Positions 51,722 to 59,780 of a stretch of 64,000 nt of DNA are shown here, piece by piece (position 1 is the first letter of the stretch; each line of letters opens with the position of its first letter). Under the pieces are notes generated by a model, which worked only from the letters and a program-made list of their open reading frames with translations, had not been told where the DNA came from and searched no databases. Origin of the DNA: CBDAUN01 sp965214615 (lineage in GTDB: Bacteria; Pseudomonadota; Gammaproteobacteria; Arenicellales; JAJDZL01); the NCBI GenBank assembly GCA_965214615.1, contig OZ243952.1, positions 806,001-870,000 on the forward strand, written 5' to 3'. The translations under genes were made by a program, and so were the position numbers.

Positions 51722-53050
51722 GTGAAGAAATATTTCTCGAAAGATATAGTCCGCCGTCTTGAGGATTTCGTTGACAAGCCAGACGGGATTCCGGCGCAGT
51801 ATTTTGCAGGGCGCGAGGATTTTCTTTCCGACATTGAGACAATGTGCGCCCATAGTTGGAACAGGCATAAGGCCGGGAGGGATCAGATCATGGCGGCGAC
51901 CCGGTTAATTTACGGTCCGCCTGGCGCCGGTGCTACCTCGTTGCTGATGTATCTTTCCCAGAATTGGGAGAGTGGTCGGTATGTCACTTCGGACTGGTTC
52001 GGAGACAAGTATACGCAGCCAGTGCCAAAGCTCGCCTATTTTCGGGGCGACGAGGTCTCTGAAGACCCTGAAATCATAATAAAGCGTATCGCCGATCTGG
52101 TCGAGCCGGGCTTCGACTTTGTAGCCGACCGCCCTGGCACCCCTTGGCACACTGAAGGCAGCCTCGGGCTCCGGCATTTGCATCAGGCACTGCCTCATCA
52201 ACGGTGGAAGCATCCTGTGGTAATCGCCATTGATGATGCACATGAAATGTCGTGCGCCAGGCATTCGCCTCTTGGTCGCCTGCTGCGGGAAATACATGCC
52301 AGTTGCTACGAGTTGCCGTTGACTCCGGTTCTGTGCGGCAGGCCTGAAGCGATTCGCCGTACAAACGAAGCGGGCGTGTCGCGCCTTGCTACCGGAACCA
52401 TTCGCCCGCTGAACCGTCTTTCGGCCGACGACGTTGCGAAATTAAAAGGCAGGTTCTGCGCGAATTTCGGACTTGATATCAGCTTGCGAGAGGCCGAGTT
52501 TGACGCGATGCTCGGTACTTGCGGCGGCTGGCCGCCACATCTGACCAACGCGTTGCTATCGTTTTGCGAGGAGTTTCTGAAACAGGACTGCGAAATCGGC
52601 GAGGTGGATTTCGGCACGGTTGAGACGAGGAGCATGAAGCGCCGGCTCAGTTACTTTTCCAAGTGCATGACCGAAAAGGTGGAAGCGGCCGACCACCTGC
52701 TGCGGGAAGTTATGCGGCAGCTGACCGGCCAGCAAAGGATGGTGGAAGTTGTCAACTTGATCGATGAACAGCATCATTTGCATAAGGATGATGATCTGCC
52801 CGGCGCACGCCTGCCTGCCGGGATGGATGGGTATCATTTTTACCGCGAACTGGTCAATATCGGAGCGCTTCACGAACCCGATTTCCTCACGGTGAGTTGT
52901 CCGATGCCGGGTTTCCGGCAGTTCATTCTTGAAATGTGGGTGACGCAGGGGGATCGCGCGCAATCGCCCAAAGCTTCGAAGAAGGGCAAGCGTAAAAAAA
53001 CAAAGGATTCAAAGTCGTCGCCGGGCGCATCGGGCAGGAGGGTGCATTAG
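51722..53050 (+). CDS. Paralogous ATPase-like protein with degenerate P-loop (paralog B)
   Basis: A 442-residue homolog of the divergent gene: QYFAGREDFLSDIETMCAHS, the P-loop position LIYGPPGAGATS, Walker B position VVIAIDDAHEM, and FDAMLGTCGGWPPHLTNALL then MPGFRQFILEMW align with it. The P-loop lysine is alanine (Ala71, GCT at 51932-51934) and the Walker B glutamate is aspartate (Asp172), so ATP hydrolysis is unlikely. The rest of the fold looks well kept, arguing against a dead gene. A lysine-rich tail (about 418-431) could bind nucleic acid. Start is GTG 51722. Confidence 0.75.
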   Translation: MKKYFSKDIVRRLEDFVDKPDGIPAQYFAGREDFLSDIETMCAHSWNRHKAGRDQIMAATRLIYGPPGAGATSLLMYLSQNWESGRYVTSDWFGDKYTQPVPKLAYFRGDEVSEDPEIIIKRIADLVEPGFDFVADRPGTPWHTEGSLGLRHLHQALPHQRWKHPVVIAIDDAHEMSCARHSPLGRLLREIHASCYELPLTPVLCGRPEAIRRTNEAGVSRLATGTIRPLNRLSADDVAKLKGRFCANFGLDISLREAEFDAMLGTCGGWPPHLTNALLSFCEEFLKQDCEIGEVDFGTVETRSMKRRLSYFSKCMTEKVEAADHLLREVMRQLTGQQRMVEVVNLIDEQHHLHKDDDLPGARLPAGMDGYHFYRELVNIGALHEPDFLTVSCPMPGFRQFILEMWVTQGDRAQSPKASKKGKRKKTKDSKSSPGASGRRVH

Positions 53051-53439
53051 GAATCGGATCGTACATTGCCGCGAAAGCCGCAAGAATCAATCCGGATGCC
53101 GCGACGATCCTGGCAATTCGCATCGTCCGGATGTTCTAGTCGAATGAATTGCTGAGCGTGTCGCCTGTCGCCAGGTTCTGAAGACCGATCGGGAGTTGGC
53201 GAAGCCGCTTTTTTAGATTCATTCGGTTTTAGATGGACTGATTATCCTTCGCTTGCGCAGTTTGCCTTGACCTTGCTGCCGCTCAGGTATGGCGCGATTG
53301 CATTACCCCGGCGATCTTGAATTGGATACGGTTTTTCGACATTTTGCGTCAATGAGTTCAAGGTCTGCCATGCTATAATTTAACTGAATCGATTCTCTAT
53401 TTTCCTTTGCCAATCCATCCAAGATAAGTCACGGTTTTC
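53051..53439 (+). promoter_or_regulatory. Gap before nnr with an extended -10 promoter
   Basis: A perfect extended -10, TGCTATAAT (53371-53379), lies 60 bases before the nnr GTG; no good -35 is present, as is usual for extended -10 sites. GCCATGCTATA (53367-53377) is the same 11-mer, at the same distance from its gene, as before ATPase paralog B. Near 53200-53218 a short GC stretch precedes T6, too weak to call a terminator. No gene is visible. Confidence 0.6.
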
Positions 53440-54921
53440 GTGAATCCGAATCTGGTCTATACGTGCGCCCAGTCCGAAGCCATTGACCGGTACGCCATCC
53501 ATGAATGCGGCATCTGCAGTTACGATTTGATGAGCCGCGCCGGCGAAGGCGCCTGGCGCAAATTTCAGCGCAACTGGCCGCAAGCCCGCTCGCCGGCGAT
53601 CGTGTGCGGCCCCGGGAACAACGGCGGCGACGGATATGTGCTTGCATCGCATGCATTGCAAGCGGGCCTAGTTCCTCGCGTATACGCGTTGGGCGAACCG
53701 AAGACCGCCGACGCTTCGCGAGGGTGCGCGGAATACGTCCGGCAAGGTGGAATTCGCAACGAGTTTTCCGACTGTGCCTCGCTTAGAGAGTGCGATTCGG
53801 TTGTCGATGCAATTTTCGGCATTGGCTTGTCGCGTCCGCCGCAGGGGCCGCTGCGAGAGGCGATCAGGGCAATCCGGCAATCCGGACTTCCGGTTCTTGC
53901 GCTCGATGTGCCGTCAGGGCTTGACGCCGATACCGGAATTGAACTCGGAATCGCCGTTCGTGCGGACATTACAGTGACATTTATCACAAGGAAGATCGGC
54001 TTGTATACCGGACATGGATCGCATTTCAGCGGCCGCATAGAGCTGGATCGGCTTGAAGTTCCTCAGGGTGCACTGGCCCACATTGACGCTGCAGGATCGA
54101 TTGTCTCGGAATCCGAGATTGGCCCATTGCTGCCGAAACGGGTCGCGCACGCACACAAGGGCAATGCAGGCCGGGTGGCGATCATAGGTGGGAATGCAAC
54201 CATGGAGGGCGCCGCAATAATGGCGGCCAGGGCCAGCTTTCGTACCGGAGCCGGTTTGGTTTCGATGATTATGCCGTCGGACAAATTCGCCGGCGCGCAA
54301 GCGTGCCCGGAAGTGCGCGTAATCCCTGCGTCCGATCCGGTGCTGGTAACTGAATCGGCATCCGCAGCGAATGCGATCGGCATCGGCCCGGGCATGGGCA
54401 CTGATGCCTGGGCGCGCGGCGTATGGGAGCTTATGCGCACCGTTGAGATTCCATTGGTTGTCGATGCGGACGCCTTGAACCTGCTGGCGCGTTCGCCGCT
54501 GTCCAGACCCGATTGGATATTGACGCCGCATCCGGCGGAAGCGGCTCGTCTGCTCGGAGTTAAGACATCAGCAGTGCAGAGCGACCGGTGCGCGGCGGCC
54601 AAGGAAATCGTTCATCGCTATGGCGGCGTGTGCGTCTTAAAGGGAGCAGGCACGCTGATTGCTACGGCGGATGATCTTTGGGTCTGCGACCGTGGCAATT
54701 CCGGCATGGCAACCGGGGGAATGGGAGATGTTCTGACCGGTGTCATATGCGCCTTGAGATCCCAGGGAATGGCGGCGGCTGCCGCTGCTAGAACCGGCGT
54801 CTGGATCCATGCCTGCGCAGGGGACGATTGCGCTAGCGAATTTGGACCGATCGGCATGATGTCGACGGATCTTCTGCCATTCATTCGTACACGGGTCAAT
54901 CGGCTGGCAAATGAATTTTGA
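53440..54921 (+). CDS. nnr: Bifunctional NAD(P)H-hydrate repair enzyme Nnr
   Basis: Nnr repairs damaged NAD(P)H: the N-terminal half epimerises the hydrates and the C-terminal half dehydrates the S-form with ADP. VCGPGNNGGDGYVLA and LDVPSGLDADTG mark the epimerase (YjeF_N); AHKGNAGRVAIIGGNATMEG, GIGPGMGTDAWA, LTPHPAEAARLLG and MATGGMGDVLTGVICAL mark the dehydratase (YjeF_C). The 493-residue length fits. GTG 53440 is the start. It opens the block tsaE-amiB-mutL-miaA-hfq as in E. coli. Confidence 0.95.
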   Translation: MNPNLVYTCAQSEAIDRYAIHECGICSYDLMSRAGEGAWRKFQRNWPQARSPAIVCGPGNNGGDGYVLASHALQAGLVPRVYALGEPKTADASRGCAEYVRQGGIRNEFSDCASLRECDSVVDAIFGIGLSRPPQGPLREAIRAIRQSGLPVLALDVPSGLDADTGIELGIAVRADITVTFITRKIGLYTGHGSHFSGRIELDRLEVPQGALAHIDAAGSIVSESEIGPLLPKRVAHAHKGNAGRVAIIGGNATMEGAAIMAARASFRTGAGLVSMIMPSDKFAGAQACPEVRVIPASDPVLVTESASAANAIGIGPGMGTDAWARGVWELMRTVEIPLVVDADALNLLARSPLSRPDWILTPHPAEAARLLGVKTSAVQSDRCAAAKEIVHRYGGVCVLKGAGTLIATADDLWVCDRGNSGMATGGMGDVLTGVICALRSQGMAAAAAARTGVWIHACAGDDCASEFGPIGMMSTDLLPFIRTRVNRLANEF

Positions 54922-55351
54922 AGTTGCGACCCTTCATGACATGAAGAATCTGGGAATGATGATTGCGTCAGATGTCGGGCCCGGACAGATGTGGCATCTG
55001 CATGGCGAGCTGGGTTCTGGAAAGACAACCTTGATTCAATTTATTTTTGCCGCCCTGGGCATCGAAGAACCGGTCCTCAGTCCGACCTACGCCATCTATG
55101 AGCCCTACGAATCGCCGCATGGCCTAAAACTTCTGCACATGGATCTTTACCGCATTGAGCGACCGGAAACGCTGATGCATATCGGATTGGATTTCTATGA
55201 GGACGGCGAATACAGCTGGTTTGTCGAGTGGCCGTCACGCGGCCAGGACATGATTCCCGCTGCAGACCGTAAAATCAGCATTGCGCGTTCCGGCCCCGGG
55301 CGCCAGGGGCTTGTCACAGTGCAAGGAGCCGAGGACGGGGCATCAAAATGA
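54911..55351 (+). CDS. tsaE: tRNA t6A synthesis ATPase TsaE
   Basis: TsaE is needed, with TsaB, TsaC and TsaD, to make threonylcarbamoyladenosine at position 37 of ANN-decoding tRNAs. The 146-residue protein has Walker A HLHGELGSGKTTLIQF, the switch-like VLSPTYAIYEPYE, and HMDLYRIERPETLMHIGLD. FVEWPSRGQDMIP matches the usual VEWPE-G region. It overlaps nnr by 11 bases and amiB by 4, so the genes are coupled. Confidence 0.95.
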   Translation: MNFEVATLHDMKNLGMMIASDVGPGQMWHLHGELGSGKTTLIQFIFAALGIEEPVLSPTYAIYEPYESPHGLKLLHMDLYRIERPETLMHIGLDFYEDGEYSWFVEWPSRGQDMIPAADRKISIARSGPGRQGLVTVQGAEDGASK

Positions 55352-56517
55352 AGCATTGGCTATCGATCCGGGCAATTCGGGCCTTGGCCGGAGCATGCAT
55401 CGTCTTGCTTGCGGCGACGGCCGAGGCGGCACAGCTTCAGGATGTCAGGCTGCGCCATCATCCGGATCGCACGCGTCTGGTTTTTGACCTCAGTTCTGTG
55501 GTGAAGTATCGTTTTCTGGAACTGAGCAACCCGGCACGCATTGCAATCGATCTATACGACGTCACTTCTGAGGAATTGCCGCGCGAGTTTTCCAGCCTTG
55601 GACCTTATATCGCGAAAGTGCGCACAGGCAGGCACGACGACAGGGTTCGCTATGTCATCGAATTGAAGCAGGCAGTGCGCTTGAAGCACTTTACTCTGGC
55701 GGCGAATCAGGTCTACGGAGACAGGGTCGTAGTGGACTTGCTTGCCATTGAATCCGCGCCTTCGGCGACATTGATGAATCCCGAGCACGCAATGCGCGAC
55801 GATCAGTTCGTTGTTGCCATTGATCCCGGCCATGGAGGCGAAGACCCGGGCGCGGTCGGTCCGAAGCGCACATTCGAAAAGCACGTAGTGCTTCAAATAT
55901 CGAAGGAGCTCAAAAGGCAAATCGACTCGGTGCCCGGCATGATGGCTGAACTGACGCGCAAGGGCGACTACTACATACCGCTGCGCAAGCGCATCGAGCT
56001 TGCGGCCGCCAACGGCTCAGATTTGTTCATCTCGATACACGCAGATGCGTTTACGCGCCGCTCGGCTGCGGGAATTTCCGTATTCAGACTTTCGCAGCGC
56101 GGCGCATCGAGCGAGCAGGCACGGCGCCTGGCAGCGAAAGAGAACGCATCGGACCTTCTGGGAGGCGCACACGTTCACAGCAATGATCCTGATCTGCATG
56201 CAGCGCTGACAAACATGGCCTATTCCGCCCAGATTAACCGCAGTACGCATCTGGCAGACCGTCTTTTGCGAGAACTGCGCTCGGTCGGCAAAATGCATGG
56301 CGATAGGGTCGAGCACGCCGGCTTTGCGGTATTGAAATCCTCTATACCGTCGGTCTTGATTGAAACCGGCTTCATCTCGAATCCGACCGAGGAGCAGAAA
56401 TTAAGGTCGGCTGCCTATCAGAGAAAACTGGCTAAGGCGATACGAAAGGGCGTTGAGGCGTTTGCGTCGAAGGACCCTGTAATACGGGAAACAGCATGGT
56501 ACAAAACAAACAAGTAG
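55348..56517 (+). CDS. amiB: N-acetylmuramoyl-L-alanine amidase, AmiB/AmiC type
   Basis: A periplasmic zinc amidase that splits septal peptidoglycan. A signal peptide (about 1-28, ALAGACIVLLAATAEAA) is followed by an AMIN domain (about 30-125), which targets the septum, and an Amidase_3 domain: VVAIDPGHGGEDPGAVGP, the EKHVVL glutamate, FISIHADAFTRRSAAG, and SVLIETGFISNPTEEQ. These include the expected zinc ligands and catalytic glutamate. The 389-residue length lacks the LysM repeats of E. coli AmiB. It overlaps mutL by 22 bases. Confidence 0.94.
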   Translation: MKHWLSIRAIRALAGACIVLLAATAEAAQLQDVRLRHHPDRTRLVFDLSSVVKYRFLELSNPARIAIDLYDVTSEELPREFSSLGPYIAKVRTGRHDDRVRYVIELKQAVRLKHFTLAANQVYGDRVVVDLLAIESAPSATLMNPEHAMRDDQFVVAIDPGHGGEDPGAVGPKRTFEKHVVLQISKELKRQIDSVPGMMAELTRKGDYYIPLRKRIELAAANGSDLFISIHADAFTRRSAAGISVFRLSQRGASSEQARRLAAKENASDLLGGAHVHSNDPDLHAALTNMAYSAQINRSTHLADRLLRELRSVGKMHGDRVEHAGFAVLKSSIPSVLIETGFISNPTEEQKLRSAAYQRKLAKAIRKGVEAFASKDPVIRETAWYKTNK

Positions 56518-58310
56518 CTACTGAAGCACATCAGGCTGTCGAACGGCGGATTCGCAGACTTGATGATCAGGTCGTCAACAAGATTGCCGCAGGCGAAGTC
56601 GTCGAGCGACCTGCTTCGGTGCTCAAGGAGCTGATTGAAAACAGCCTCGATGCCGGCGCGAAGCAGATCGAAATCGAGGCGCAAGCTGGCGGCACTCAGC
56701 GACTTATGGTTCGCGACGACGGACACGGGATCGAGCACGACGATATTCACCTGGCGCTGGCGCGCCACGCGACAAGCAAGCTTTCCGACTTTGACGGTCT
56801 CGAAGGCATTCAGACGCTGGGCTTTCGCGGTGAAGCGCTACCTAGCATTGCATCGGTTTCCAGGTTGACGCTCGCTACCCGAATCGCCGAACAAAGCCAC
56901 GGATGGCAGTTGTCGCGCGATGGCGGACTTGACGCAGGCAAGCTGATGCCGGTTGCTCATCAGATCGGAACCACGATCGAGATAGAGGATTTGTTCTACA
57001 ACGTGCCGGCACGCAGAAAATTTCTGCGTACGCCCGGAACAGAATTTTCCCATCTGGACAGGATCGTCAAGCAGATGGCGCTGAGCGCAATGGATGTTCG
57101 CATCGAATTTACCCACGGCCGCACTCACGATGTCTATGAACCGGCGCATACGGAGGCGGATTTGCGAAATCGCCTTGCCATTATTTTCGGTCAGGAATTT
57201 GCCGATCAGAGCATTCCTGTCGATGCCAATGCCGACGGCATGAGCCTGTCGGGCTGGATCAGCCAGCCTGACTTCACCCGCTCCCAGCCCGATAAGCAAT
57301 ATTTGTTTGTCAACCGCCGCAGCATTCGCGATCGCAGCGTGATGCATGCATTGCGTCAATCCTACATGGATGTGCTCTATGATCATTCGCGATATCCGTT
57401 GTGCGCGCTGTTTCTTCAGATTGGGCCCGAACTGGTGGATGTCAATGTGCATCCAGCGAAGACCGAGGTCCGCTTCCGCCGCCATCGGAGCGTCTACAGC
57501 TTTGTTTCGCGTGCGGCGCACGGAGCGATTGCGAATGAGCGTCCCGGCAGATACTACGCTGTGGACGAACACGGACATGACCATGCCGCCAGGCATCCCG
57601 ACCGCGCACCGCCCATTGCCGCCATGCCTATGAATTTCGGACCGCCGCGCGGCGAGGTGCCCGTCTACGAGTATTTCCGGCATGGCAACGGCGATACGCC
57701 GGCCGAAACACCCGGCCGCGAAGACTTGCCGCCGCTAGGATTTGCGCTGGCGCAGCTTGGCGGCGCGTTCGTACTGGCTGAGAATCAGCACGGCCTTGTC
57801 ATCGTCGATATGCATGCCTCGCATGAGAGGATTACCTACGAACGCTTGAAATCCCAGTATGATGAGTCGCGCGTCGAGATTCAGCGCCTCCTTGTACCAA
57901 TTGCGATGAAAGTTTCCGCACAGGATGCCGATACCGCCGAAAGCCTCGGGGATCAGTTTCTCAAGCTCGGATTCGATGTCAGCCGCGGCGGCGAAGATGT
58001 GATCATTGTCCGCTCGGTGCCGCAGATGTTGCAGCACACCAATGTCGAGAAGCTGGTTCGCGATGTTCTGGCTGATTTTATCGAACACGAAGCCAGCGAC
58101 AGCGTCGAGCGCGTCAGGAATGAACTGCTTGCAACCATGTCATGCCACGCCGCAATACGGGCCAACCACCGCCTGACGGTGATGGAGATGAACCAGTTGC
58201 TGCGTGACATGGAGGACACTGAATTTTCCGGCTATTGCAGCCATGGACGGCCGACATGGAAGCAAATTTCCATCAAGGAGCTCGACCGCATGTTCTTCAG
58301 GGGGCGATGA
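56496..58310 (+). CDS. mutL: DNA mismatch repair protein MutL, endonuclease type
   Basis: The N-terminal GHKL ATPase has NKIAAGEVVERPASVLKELI, the ENSLDAGAKQIEIE loop, DDGHGIEHDDI and TLGFRGEALPSIASVS. After a linker (about 345-410) the C-terminal dimer domain holds DMHASHERITYE, which fits the endonuclease pattern DxHA(X)2E(X)4E, then SCHAAIRANHRL and CSHGRPT, near the ACxxAI and CPHGRP zinc motifs of nicking MutL proteins. E. coli MutL lacks these. This suggests strand choice by MutL nicking rather than MutH. It overlaps amiB. Confidence 0.95.
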   Translation: MVQNKQVATEAHQAVERRIRRLDDQVVNKIAAGEVVERPASVLKELIENSLDAGAKQIEIEAQAGGTQRLMVRDDGHGIEHDDIHLALARHATSKLSDFDGLEGIQTLGFRGEALPSIASVSRLTLATRIAEQSHGWQLSRDGGLDAGKLMPVAHQIGTTIEIEDLFYNVPARRKFLRTPGTEFSHLDRIVKQMALSAMDVRIEFTHGRTHDVYEPAHTEADLRNRLAIIFGQEFADQSIPVDANADGMSLSGWISQPDFTRSQPDKQYLFVNRRSIRDRSVMHALRQSYMDVLYDHSRYPLCALFLQIGPELVDVNVHPAKTEVRFRRHRSVYSFVSRAAHGAIANERPGRYYAVDEHGHDHAARHPDRAPPIAAMPMNFGPPRGEVPVYEYFRHGNGDTPAETPGREDLPPLGFALAQLGGAFVLAENQHGLVIVDMHASHERITYERLKSQYDESRVEIQRLLVPIAMKVSAQDADTAESLGDQFLKLGFDVSRGGEDVIIVRSVPQMLQHTNVEKLVRDVLADFIEHEASDSVERVRNELLATMSCHAAIRANHRLTVMEMNQLLRDMEDTEFSGYCSHGRPTWKQISIKELDRMFFRGR

Positions 58311-58317
58311 TCCGGCC

Positions 58318-59283
58318 TTGACCCAGTCTGCCAGGCATTCGGTGATCTTCCTGATGGGTCCGACCGCATCAGGCAAGACGAATCTTGCGATGGGGCTGTG
58401 CGATCACTTTGCGATCGACATCATCAGCGTCGATGCGGCCCAGGTCTACCGCGGCATGAGCATCGGCACCGCCAAGCCCGACAGCGCGACACTGAAGCGG
58501 TATCCGCACAAGCTGATCGACCTTTGCGATCCGGCGCAGCGCTACTCGGCAGGCCGTTTCCGGGTTGACGCGCTCAGGGAAATACGCGCGTCGTTGCGGC
58601 GCGGGCGGATTCCGTGCCTCACGGGCGGGACCATGTTCTATTTCAAGGCGCTTTCCGACGGCTTGTCGCAGCTGCCGCGTGCGTCTAAGGACGTAGGCGA
58701 GCAAATTCGCAGCGCTGCGGCCAGGTCAGGCTGGCCGCAGCTTCATGCCAGATTGAGAGAGATAGACGCAGCGGCCGCCGAATCGATCGATCCGCAGGAC
58801 TCGCAGCGGATTCAGCGTCTGCTGGAGGTCTACTATCTCAATGGCGAATTGCCCAGTGTCGCGATGCGCGAGTCGCCCCCGGATCCGATGCCGTTTGATT
58901 GCGTCAGGCTTGCGGTGACCGCCGGCGCGCGTACGCGGCTGAGAACATTGATAGGCGCCCGGTTCCAGCATATGCTTGAATCCGGATTTCTCGATGAAGT
59001 CCACAGCCTGTATAGCCGACCCGATCTGGATGCGTCGATGCCTTCGATGAAATCGGCCGGCTATGCCCAAGCCTGGGAGTATTTTGATGGAAGTCTGGAT
59101 TTCGATGCGATGACGGCTAAGGCAGTGCAGGCGACGTGCGCGGTGGCCAAGCGGCAGCTGACGTGGCTGCGCAATGCCGCAAACGCGGTGTGGCTGGACA
59201 ACAGTTCGCCGAATGCGCGCGATTTGCTGATTCGGTATTTGGAGAGAAGATTCCCGACTCGAACCGCCACCGAAATACGATGA
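58318..59283 (+). CDS. miaA: tRNA dimethylallyltransferase MiaA
   Basis: MiaA adds the dimethylallyl group to A37 of tRNAs reading UNN codons. FLMGPTASGKTNLAMGL is the P-loop, ISVDAAQVYRGMSIGTAKP the tRNA and substrate loop, LIDLCDPAQRYSAGRFR and CLTGGTMFYFKALSDGL follow, and SMKSAGYAQAWEYFDG and AKRQLTWLRN close the family pattern. No ATG lies at the right place; TTG 58318 gives a normal N-terminus 7 bases after mutL, while the frame is open into mutL to 58204. It precedes hfq as in most gammaproteobacteria. Confidence 0.94.
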   Translation: MTQSARHSVIFLMGPTASGKTNLAMGLCDHFAIDIISVDAAQVYRGMSIGTAKPDSATLKRYPHKLIDLCDPAQRYSAGRFRVDALREIRASLRRGRIPCLTGGTMFYFKALSDGLSQLPRASKDVGEQIRSAAARSGWPQLHARLREIDAAAAESIDPQDSQRIQRLLEVYYLNGELPSVAMRESPPDPMPFDCVRLAVTAGARTRLRTLIGARFQHMLESGFLDEVHSLYSRPDLDASMPSMKSAGYAQAWEYFDGSLDFDAMTAKAVQATCAVAKRQLTWLRNAANAVWLDNSSPNARDLLIRYLERRFPTRTATEIR

Positions 59284-59411
59284 AGTCGGCATTGGTCGGC
59301 CTGTCGCTTTACTGGCAGACAGATTTGTTTGATCCGATGCTTGTAATTTGACACTTGCGCCTTTATATGGATAAATTCAACCGGTAACAAATGAATGTTA
59401 AGGAATTTCCC

Positions 59412-59645
59412 ATGTCGGACAAACTCAAAACCAGCGCATTGCAAGATCCATTTTTGAATCAATTGCGCAAGCAAAAGGTTCCAGTGTCGATCTTTCTTGT
59501 AAACGGCATCAAGCTTCAAGGCGAAATCGAATCGTTTGATCGCTTCGTTGTTCTATTGAAGGCGAATGTAAGCCAGATCGTCTATAAGCATGCCATATCG
59601 ACGATTGTTCCCAGTCGAATGGTCAATTTTGCAGACGAAGGCTAA
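59412..59645 (+). CDS. hfq: RNA chaperone Hfq
   Basis: Hfq is the Sm-like hexamer that pairs small RNAs with mRNAs. LQDPFLNQLRKQKVPVSIFL is the Sm1 region with the proximal-face residues, NGIKLQGEIESFDRFVVLL follows, and YKHAISTIVPSR is the Sm2 motif. The 77-residue protein lacks the long flexible C-terminal tail of E. coli Hfq. ATG 59412 has AAGGAA six bases before it; an in-frame ATG at 59391 would add seven residues. It lies between miaA and hflX. Confidence 0.97.
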   Translation: MSDKLKTSALQDPFLNQLRKQKVPVSIFLVNGIKLQGEIESFDRFVVLLKANVSQIVYKHAISTIVPSRMVNFADEG

Positions 59646-59780
59646 TCGGTCGTAAATTAACAATTCGGCAATGTGCCGATTAATGATTGTTCCCAGTCCG
59701 CTTCGGCATCCGGATCGGCCGCTTTCCCGTACCCATACAGCAAGGCAGGTTAGACGCACATAAAACGCGAACCCATTCAG

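Noticed and set aside
52923..53123. Minus-strand frame with a signal-peptide-like start (MRIARIVAASGLILAAF)
   Set aside because: It overlaps the end of the ATPase gene on the other strand, lacks a ribosome-binding site, and the rest looks like antisense of coding sequence.
53200..53218. GC-rich stretch followed by T6 as an intrinsic terminator after ATPase paralog B
   Set aside because: The best stem is only three pairs around GAA, too weak to support.
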